A stretch of 64,000 bases of DNA from contig NZ_JAFRDR010000004.1 of the NCBI RefSeq assembly GCF_017377795.1, positions 186,001-250,000 of the forward strand. Direction: 5' to 3'. The stretch is from Williamsia soli. GTDB lineage: Bacteria; Actinomycetota; Actinomycetes; Mycobacteriales; Mycobacteriaceae. A program made the position numbers and the translations under genes. Under the pieces are notes generated by a model. It was given only the letters and a program-made list of their open reading frames with translations. It did not search any database and was not told the origin of the DNA. Below are positions 58,167 through 64,000 of this stretch, piece after piece. The first letter of the stretch is position 1, and each line of letters opens with the position of its first letter.

Positions 58167-58940
58167 TCAGACGAAGAGCATTCCACCGTCGATCAAATTG
58201 GACTGGCCCGTCATGTAGTCCGAATCCGGTCCTGCGAGGAAAGACACGTACGCGGCGACGTCTTCGCCAGTGGACACTCGCCCGAGGGTGATGCCGGCGG
58301 CCATGGCCTTCATCGACTCGCCTTTTTCCACATTGTTGATGGCTCCCAGGTCGCGGTCGACCTCGACCCACATGTGGGTGTCGACAATGCCGGGGCAGTA
58401 TGCGTTCACGGTGATCCCGTGCTCCGCCCACTCCTGGGCGGCGGCCTGGGTCAGAGCCCGGACACCGAACTTGGAGGAGCTGTAGATCCCGAGGAGGGGG
58501 AACCCTTTGTGGCCGGCGATCGATGAGGCGCCGATGATTTTGCCGCCGGTGCCCTGCTTGATCATTTGCCGTGCGGCTTCGGTGTAGGTGAGGAAGACTC
58601 CGCGTCCGTTGACGGCGTGGACTCGGTCGTACTCGTCGGGGGTGACGTCGAGAAGCGCTTTGGTCTGTGCGACACCGGCGTTGGCGACCATGATGTTGAG
58701 GGCGCCGAGCTGGTCGGCTGTGTCGGTGACCAGGTTGTGGACGGATTCAGGGTCGGTGACGTCGCCGGTGAGCGCGACGGCACGTACCCCGAGGTCTTCG
58801 ATGCTCTTGCGGGTGAGTTCGAGATCTTCGGACTTGATCGAGAGGTCCGAGACGGCGATGTCGTGGCCGTCTTTGGCGAGACGAAGGGCGATGGCCTTAC
58901 CGATTCCCTGGGCTGCGCCGGTGACGTGTGCGATGGGCAT
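58167..58940 (-). CDS. Short-chain dehydrogenase, acetoin/diacetyl reductase-like
   Basis: 257 aa. The cofactor motif is THVTGAAQGIG-like (AHVTGAAQGIGKAIALRLAK), NAG at VANAGVAQT, and the catalytic Ser/Tyr/Lys in IGASSIAGHKG and IYSSSKFGV. Overall it resembles (S)-acetoin-forming diacetyl reductases (BudC). With the adjacent butanediol-type dehydrogenase this suggests handling of a vicinal diol or hydroxyketone. Last gene of a four-gene operon. Confidence 0.85.
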   Translation of the reverse strand: MPIAHVTGAAQGIGKAIALRLAKDGHDIAVSDLSIKSEDLELTRKSIEDLGVRAVALTGDVTDPESVHNLVTDTADQLGALNIMVANAGVAQTKALLDVTPDEYDRVHAVNGRGVFLTYTEAARQMIKQGTGGKIIGASSIAGHKGFPLLGIYSSSKFGVRALTQAAAQEWAEHGITVNAYCPGIVDTHMWVEVDRDLGAINNVEKGESMKAMAAGITLGRVSTGEDVAAYVSFLAGPDSDYMTGQSNLIDGGMLFV

Positions 58941-58980
58941 GATGGTCTCCTGAAGTTGTTGTGCGGGAATGGGTGGTGGG

Positions 58981-60030
58981 TCAACGGGTGGGGTCGACGA
59001 GCAGCTTCATCTTGCGGCCGGCCTTGAGTTCCTCGAATCCACCGTCGATGACGTCGCTGAGTGCGATGGTGTCGACCCAGCCGGTGGTGTCGTAGTGCCC
59101 TTTGGCCATTAGGTCGATGACCGCCTTGTAATCAGAGCTCGTGTAACAGATGGTTCCCTGGATGCGTCGTTCTCGGAGAACGAGATTGATCAGGGGAGTG
59201 GTCAGCGGCTTCTCGTAGATGGCGACGCTGATCAAGGGGCGGCGCTCGCCGACGCAGTCGAGTGCCGATTGGACGGCTGGGGCCACTCCGGCGGCGTCGA
59301 ATGCCGCGTCGACCCCGTCGCCGTTGGTGCGGTCAGCGATGAGTTCTGCGACGTCCACCTTGGTCGGATCCAGAGTGCGGGCACCGAGAGCTTCGATGGC
59401 GCCGCGTCGTGTTGCGGACGGCTCGACGACATCGATCTCGGTGAGGCCCATACCGCGCAGCGCGAACCAGAGGCCGATGCCGATGGGCCCGGCCCCGTAA
59501 ATCAACGCACGATCTTGGTCGCCGACTTCGCCGAGGACGGCGGCGTGGTACGCGACAGACATCGGCTCGACGAGGGCGCCGGTCTCCACGGCGATGGAAT
59601 CGGGCAGCTTGTGGATCTGGTTGCGGGGCACGACCGTGTATTCGGCCATCCCGCCATCGGCCATCAAACCGTGGAAGCCCACAGAGTTGCAGAGGTTGTA
59701 TTGCCCGGCGCGGCAGGGTCGACACTCGCCGCACCGATACACAGGTTCGATGGTGACGTTGTCACCTTCGCTGACGTCGGTGACGCCGGCTCCGACCTCG
59801 GTGACGACGCCGGAGAACTCGTGCCCCATGACGACAGGCATGGCTTTGCCGGTCAGTGGGTGTGGGTCCGAGGCGGGTATGAAGATCGGCCCGTCGTAGT
59901 ACTCGTGAAGGTCGGTGCCGCAGATGCCGTTTCGGCTGACGCGAACTTTGACTTGGCCCTTGCCTGCCGATGGTTCGGCGACGTCTTCGATCTCGACTTT
60001 GTGGTTACCGTAATAGACTGCTGCGCGCAT
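58981..60030 (-). CDS. Zinc-dependent alcohol dehydrogenase, 2,3-butanediol dehydrogenase-like
   Basis: 349 aa, MDR family. Catalytic zinc ligands are in NGICGTDLHEY and MGHEFSGVVTEVG; the structural zinc Cys cluster is CGECRPCRAGQYNLC. Rossmann motif: GAGPIGIGLWFAL. HEYYDGPIFIP resembles (R,R)-butanediol dehydrogenases. It would oxidise a secondary alcohol to a ketone with NAD+, upstream of the monooxygenase. 15 bases separate it from the ALDH stop. Confidence 0.88.
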   Translation of the reverse strand: MRAAVYYGNHKVEIEDVAEPSAGKGQVKVRVSRNGICGTDLHEYYDGPIFIPASDPHPLTGKAMPVVMGHEFSGVVTEVGAGVTDVSEGDNVTIEPVYRCGECRPCRAGQYNLCNSVGFHGLMADGGMAEYTVVPRNQIHKLPDSIAVETGALVEPMSVAYHAAVLGEVGDQDRALIYGAGPIGIGLWFALRGMGLTEIDVVEPSATRRGAIEALGARTLDPTKVDVAELIADRTNGDGVDAAFDAAGVAPAVQSALDCVGERRPLISVAIYEKPLTTPLINLVLRERRIQGTICYTSSDYKAVIDLMAKGHYDTTGWVDTIALSDVIDGGFEELKAGRKMKLLVDPTR

Positions 60031-60045
60031 GTTTTCTCCTGATGT

Positions 60046-61419
60046 TCATAGCGAACGGATGAGCTTTTTGTTTGCGAACTCGTCGAGGCCGAACCGGCCC
60101 AGTTCGCGACCGATGCCTGAGTTTTTGACGCCACCGAACGGCAGGTCCGGTGCGCTCTTGATGGTGGTGTTCAGTCCGACCATGCCAACATCAAGTCGGT
60201 CGGTGACTGCGGCAGCGATGCTGTCGTCGTTGGTGAACACCGCACTACCGAGTCCGTAGGGCGAGTCGTTCGCCATGGTGATGGCTTCCTCGACAGAGCC
60301 TGCTTTGTAGAGGACGGCGACCGGGCCGAACAGTTCCTCGTGGTGGGCACGCATGTCGGGTGTGACGCCGGACAGAACGGTGGCGGGGTAGTAGGCGCCG
60401 CGACCGTCGGGTGTCTTTCCGCCGACGTGGACGACGGCGCCCTTGCTGATTGCGTCGTCGACCTGTTCAGCCAATTCGTCGCGACCCGAAATCGTCGACA
60501 TCGGGCCCAGCTTGGTCTGATCGCTGGTGGGATCGCCGGTGTGCCAGTCGGCGAGCGCAGTGGTGAACTGCTGTACGAAGTCGTCCCACACGCTCTCGTC
60601 GATGATCAGCCGCTTGGAGGAGGTGCAGGCTTGGCCGGCATTGCCGAATCGGCCGGTGACCGCTGCCTTTACGGCCTGCTCGAGATCAGCTCCAGGAAGG
60701 ACCAGGAAGGGATCGGAGCCTCCGAGTTCGAGCACGCATTTCTTGAGGTGCTGCCCGGCCATCGCGCCGACGGCACTGCCGGCCCGTTCGGATCCGGTCA
60801 GCGAAATACCCTGCAGGAGCGGGCTGGCGATCATGTCGGCGACCTGACCGGTGGATGCGAACACATTCTGATAGACACCGATCGGCGCCCCTGCAGCGAC
60901 GAGGAGTTCCTCGATCTTGGCGGCCTGTTGCGGACAGTTGCTGGCGTGTTTGAGCAGCACGGTGTTGCCCAGCAACACGTTTGGGGCGGCGAATCTGGCC
61001 ACTTGGTAGTACGGAAAGTTCCACGGCATGATGCCCAGGAGCGCCCCGATGGGAGCGGTGCGGACAACGGCCGAACCGGCACCGGCGATATCGAGCTTCT
61101 CATCGGCCAGTAGCTGTGGTCCGGTGACGGCGTAGTACTCGTAGATGCTCGCCGACAGCTCGACCTCACCCTTGGCCTGTGCGATCGGTTTGCCCATCTC
61201 CAGCGTCATCAGCTCCGCGAGCTCGGTCGCGTGCTCGCGATACAACGCCGCGGTGCGGAGTAGTACGGCCGCGCGCTCTGCGATGTCGGTGTTGCGCCAC
61301 GACAGATAGGCGGAGTGCGCCAGTCGAAGGGCTTCGGCCGCTGCATCGTCCGAGATCGTGGCGAACTCTCTGACGACCTCGCCGGTTGTGGGGTCGATGG
61401 TTGCGTACTTGCTCGTCAT
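60046..61419 (-). CDS. NAD(P)+-dependent aldehyde dehydrogenase
   Basis: 457 aa. The catalytic Cys is in FGNAGQACTSSKRL and the general-base Glu in KKCVLELGGSDPFLVL; PWNFPYYQVARFAAPN and the C-terminal FGGVKNSGIGRELGRFG are also intact. It is close to succinate-semialdehyde dehydrogenases, but in this operon it more likely oxidises a short aldehyde released after ketone cleavage. Confidence 0.93.
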   Translation of the reverse strand: MTSKYATIDPTTGEVVREFATISDDAAAEALRLAHSAYLSWRNTDIAERAAVLLRTAALYREHATELAELMTLEMGKPIAQAKGEVELSASIYEYYAVTGPQLLADEKLDIAGAGSAVVRTAPIGALLGIMPWNFPYYQVARFAAPNVLLGNTVLLKHASNCPQQAAKIEELLVAAGAPIGVYQNVFASTGQVADMIASPLLQGISLTGSERAGSAVGAMAGQHLKKCVLELGGSDPFLVLPGADLEQAVKAAVTGRFGNAGQACTSSKRLIIDESVWDDFVQQFTTALADWHTGDPTSDQTKLGPMSTISGRDELAEQVDDAISKGAVVHVGGKTPDGRGAYYPATVLSGVTPDMRAHHEELFGPVAVLYKAGSVEEAITMANDSPYGLGSAVFTNDDSIAAAVTDRLDVGMVGLNTTIKSAPDLPFGGVKNSGIGRELGRFGLDEFANKKLIRSL

Positions 61420-61500
61420 GAACTCGTTCCTTGTGTACGTCGGTAGGTCGAAACGGTCACCGGCGGTCGTTACGTCAGACCGCCGGTGACCGCAGCTTGA

Positions 61501-63126
61501 TCAGGCCGGCTTGAGGACGTCAGCGTTCGTGAGGAAGCCGGGGTATCCGGACGATGCCTCGGCGTCGACAATGGAACGGAACTCTTTCAAGCCGCCGAGG
61601 TAGAACATGACGGTCCGCTTCTTGCCCGGGATGTTGGCACCGAAGATCCAGGACGCCGCCTTGGGAAACAGCGTCTGATCGGCGATGTCGGAACAGATCT
61701 CGGTCCATTCGGTCTCGGTCTCAGGCTTCACGTGCATCCATGCGCCGTCGGTCTTGTTCACATGTGCGATTGCGTCGGAAATCCATTCGACCTGGGTCTC
61801 TATCGACGGCGGGAGGTTGGTGAACGGTCCGTTGGGGCCCAGGATCATGAACATGTTCGGGAATCCGGTGGTCGCCACGCCGAGGTAGCTCGAAGGGCCC
61901 TCGTTCCAGTGATCGGTGAGCCGTTCGCCGCCGAGCCCCTGGATGTTGACGCGGCGGTAGTTGCCGTCCACGGCGTCGAACCCGGTGGCGCAGATGAGGA
62001 TGTCGATTTCGTGCAGGGTGCCGTCCTCGGTGAGAATCCCCTGTGCGGTGACCTCGGAGATCGGGGTTTCGGTCAGGTTCACCATGGAGACGTTGGGCCG
62101 GTTGAAGGTTTCGTAGAAGCCGGAATCGCACAGCGGCCGACGGGCGTACAGGTCGGTCGGTGTCAGCTTGCGAGCTGTTTCCGGATCCTTGACGATCTCG
62201 GAGATCTTCCGGCGGATGAACTTCGCTGCCTCCTCGTTGGCTTCAGCATTGGTGGCGATATCGCCGAAGGTCTTGAACATGAACGCGAAGCCGCCGCCTT
62301 CGTCCCACGCCTCCTGGAACACCCGCTCGCGGTCGTCGGCCGAGACGCTGAACACCTCGGCTTCGCTCTCGACAAACCCCATGGCGAGGCTGGAGTTCCA
62401 CACCTGGTTCCAGTTCTCTTCGAAATTGTCTTGCTGCGCCTGCAGTTCCTCGGCGGTGAGCTCACGGTTGCCTGCCGGCACGCTGTATTGCGGTGTCCGC
62501 TGGAAGGAGGTGAGGTGTCCGGCGATCGGTGCGGTGGCGGTGATGACCTGGTTGCCGGTGGAGCCGTTGCCGATGACGCCGACGCGCTTTCCGGTGACGT
62601 CGAGGTCCTCGGGCCACGCGCCGGTGTGGACCAGCTGACCTTCGAACTTCTCCATGCCGGGGAAGTTCGGGATGTTGGTCGCGGACAGAAGGCCCAGTCC
62701 GTTCACCAGGAATCGGCTTGTGAAGGTCACGCCGCGGTCGGTGTGCACGGTCCACCGGCCCGACACCTCGTCGAAGGAGGCGTCGGTCATCGCGGTGCCG
62801 AGCTGGATGTGGTCGCGCAGCGCGTAGCGGTCGACGACGCCGTTGAGGTAGGCGAGAATCTCCGGCTGACGCACGTACTTCGTTTTCCATGGGTTGTCGG
62901 CGTACAGGTCGCGGTCGAAGGAGTATTGGTAGACGAAGCTCTCCGAGTCCGAGAGAGCTCCGGGGTACTTGTTCCAGAACCAGGTACCACCGACGCCGGA
63001 CGCCTTGTCGATCGCCACGGCGTCGAGGCCTTGCTCGTTGCGCAGCTTGTGCATCATGTAGATACCGCCGAAACCGGCACCGACGACCAGTGCATCGATG
63101 TGGCGGATCTGATCGGGTTCGTTCAT
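61501..63126 (-). CDS. Baeyer-Villiger flavin monooxygenase (cyclohexanone monooxygenase-like)
   Basis: 541 aa, class B flavoprotein. FAD motif VVGAGFGGIYMM; the BVMO fingerprint F-x-G-x3-H-x3-W is FEGQLVHTGAWPED; NADPH motif VIGNGSTGNQV. It inserts oxygen next to a ketone carbonyl to give an ester or lactone. First gene of the operon with ALDH, butanediol-type dehydrogenase and SDR. No esterase or lactonase lies in the operon inside the window. Confidence 0.95.
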   Translation of the reverse strand: MNEPDQIRHIDALVVGAGFGGIYMMHKLRNEQGLDAVAIDKASGVGGTWFWNKYPGALSDSESFVYQYSFDRDLYADNPWKTKYVRQPEILAYLNGVVDRYALRDHIQLGTAMTDASFDEVSGRWTVHTDRGVTFTSRFLVNGLGLLSATNIPNFPGMEKFEGQLVHTGAWPEDLDVTGKRVGVIGNGSTGNQVITATAPIAGHLTSFQRTPQYSVPAGNRELTAEELQAQQDNFEENWNQVWNSSLAMGFVESEAEVFSVSADDRERVFQEAWDEGGGFAFMFKTFGDIATNAEANEEAAKFIRRKISEIVKDPETARKLTPTDLYARRPLCDSGFYETFNRPNVSMVNLTETPISEVTAQGILTEDGTLHEIDILICATGFDAVDGNYRRVNIQGLGGERLTDHWNEGPSSYLGVATTGFPNMFMILGPNGPFTNLPPSIETQVEWISDAIAHVNKTDGAWMHVKPETETEWTEICSDIADQTLFPKAASWIFGANIPGKKRTVMFYLGGLKEFRSIVDAEASSGYPGFLTNADVLKPA

Positions 63127-63193
63127 GCCTTTGCTCCTTCGTCGGTACGGCCGGTGTGGCGTACTTCACTTCTTGGAGACCATCGTGTGCTGG

Positions 63194-63230
63194 ACTACTG
63201 AGGTAGTGGGTGTACCAATCTGGAACACCC
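63194..63230. promoter_or_regulatory. Near-perfect palindromes upstream of the monooxygenase operon
   Basis: GGGTGTACCA-ATC-TGGAACACCC (63208-63230) is a 10+3+10 palindrome with one mismatched pair. ACTAC-TGAG-GTAGT (63194-63207) abuts it. They stand about 70-100 bases upstream of the monooxygenase and 120 upstream of the divergent AcoR-like regulator, a good place for activator binding. Confidence 0.65.
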
Positions 63231-63352
63231 ATCAGTCGGCCGCGTGGCCGCGATTAATACCTGAGATGTAATAGTCAGAGCATGACGCGTATTGGATTAG
63301 TACCGGTCGGACAGGCAAACTGGTCTGAGCAGTACGAAGAGGAGGCGGGATC

Positions 63353-64000
63353 GTGGATGATCCGGTGCGCGAGGCGCGGCAGGAACTCCTTCGTGTCGGT
63401 CTGCTTGCCGATGTGTCAACCGACGGTGTCGTGTCCGACCACATTCTGCGCAGCTGGCGTCGATCGATCAGCGGCAGCGTCGACAGTGCCCAGCCGTCGC
63501 AACGGTTCGAGGACGTCGACACCGATTCGATCTTGTGTCGCGCCGCCGATCCGGTTCTTGATCGCTGGCAGAACCAACTCGCTGACACCGGCACCTCGCT
63601 GTTTCTCAGTGATCGCGGCGGGAGCATCGTGGCCCGACGCACCAGCGACAGCAGTGTTCGCCGCAAACTCGATCGCTTACACGCCGCCGAAGGGTTCGAC
63701 TATTCGGAGGACTCGATCGGTACCAATGGTCTCGGTACCTCCATGGTCGAACGGCGTGCTCTCTACATCCGGGGGAGCGAGCACTACAGTGACGCGCTGG
63801 CGACCTTGGCATGCGCGGCGGCCCCGGTGTGTACCCCCACCGGGGTGGTGATCGGATCGATATCGCTGGGCGGTCCCATCGAGATCGCCAATCCGCTGAT
63901 GTTGTCGCTGACCCGTGAGATCGGACAGCAGATCGAAGAGCGACTACGGGCTGCGTCGCGGCCGCAGGACCTCGCTCTCGCGATGTCATTCCTGCGGTTC
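63353..64000 (+). CDS. AcoR-like GAF-domain transcriptional activator (3' end cut by window)
   Basis: The open frame runs from the GTG at 63353 (GAGGAGGCGGG upstream) to the window end, 216 codons without a stop. The N-terminal region LLADVSTDGVVSDHILRSWRR and the GAF segment DYSEDSIGTNGLGTSMVE with RGSEHYSDALATLACAAAPV are typical of AcoR/MimR-type activators of alcohol and ketone catabolism. Downstream AAA+ or Fis domains, if any, lie outside. It is divergent from the monooxygenase operon and likely activates it. Confidence 0.85.
   Translation, partial: MDDPVREARQELLRVGLLADVSTDGVVSDHILRSWRRSISGSVDSAQPSQRFEDVDTDSILCRAADPVLDRWQNQLADTGTSLFLSDRGGSIVARRTSDSSVRRKLDRLHAAEGFDYSEDSIGTNGLGTSMVERRALYIRGSEHYSDALATLACAAAPVCTPTGVVIGSISLGGPIEIANPLMLSLTREIGQQIEERLRAASRPQDLALAMSFLRF

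Overview
The window is high-GC actinobacterial chromosome, most likely from a mycolic-acid genus of the Mycobacteriales; Gordonia or a close relative fits best. The evidence is gene content and order. Two long blocks match the gene order I know from Mycobacterium: leuC-leuD-hupB-mutT1-ppk-cofC-gpsA...thiL-ung-rpmB-DAK2-recG (about 1-18.3 kb), and proA-moxR-VWA-nadD-rsfS-gpgP-octT-degV-comEA-comEC-holA-rpsT-ATP-grasp/alpha-E/transglutaminase-lepA-GH15-subI-cysTWA (about 25-52 kb). The genus is inference; no rRNA or tRNA gene was seen.

Layout. 0.1-4.8 kb: small hypothetical, PPOX-family protein, IclR regulator divergent from leuCD, and the histone-like protein HupB. 4.8-18.3 kb: nucleotide sanitation and polyphosphate (mutT1, ppk), F420 side-chain synthesis (cofC), phospholipid precursor (gpsA), thiL, DNA repair (ung, recG), L28 and a DAK2 fatty-acid-kinase-like protein. 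18.3-25 kb is accessory: a secreted HNH nuclease, an encapsulin nanocompartment with its DyP peroxidase cargo, a crotonase, a small secreted protein, and a DUF222/HNH 13E12-type nuclease behind a LexA-type SOS box. 25-52 kb: conserved core, including a glucosylglycerate/MGLP enzyme pair (gpgP-octT), competence genes, a conserved ATP-grasp/alpha-E/transglutaminase trio, lepA, and the sulfate ABC transporter subI-cysTWA, which is preceded by a likely leaderless cysteine leader peptide and attenuator hairpin.

52-58 kb: a TetR/hydrolase divergent pair with a tandem-palindrome operator, then a variable island with weaker codon bias. The island carries two convergent candidate anti-phage genes: a large AbiJ-like protein with a C-terminal PD-(D/E)XK nuclease, and an ApeA-type HEPN protein. 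It is flanked by about 0.7 and 0.8 kb with no convincing genes. 58-64 kb: a catabolic operon (SDR, butanediol-type Zn dehydrogenase, aldehyde dehydrogenase, Baeyer-Villiger monooxygenase) divergent from an AcoR-like regulator cut by the window edge, with a 23-bp near-perfect palindrome between them. Together they look like an inducible pathway for a small diol or ketone.

Two architectural themes recur. Many starts sit 6-8 bases after a TANNNT -10 box, as expected for leaderless mRNAs. Many operonic genes are coupled by 4-base ATGA or GTGA overlaps.
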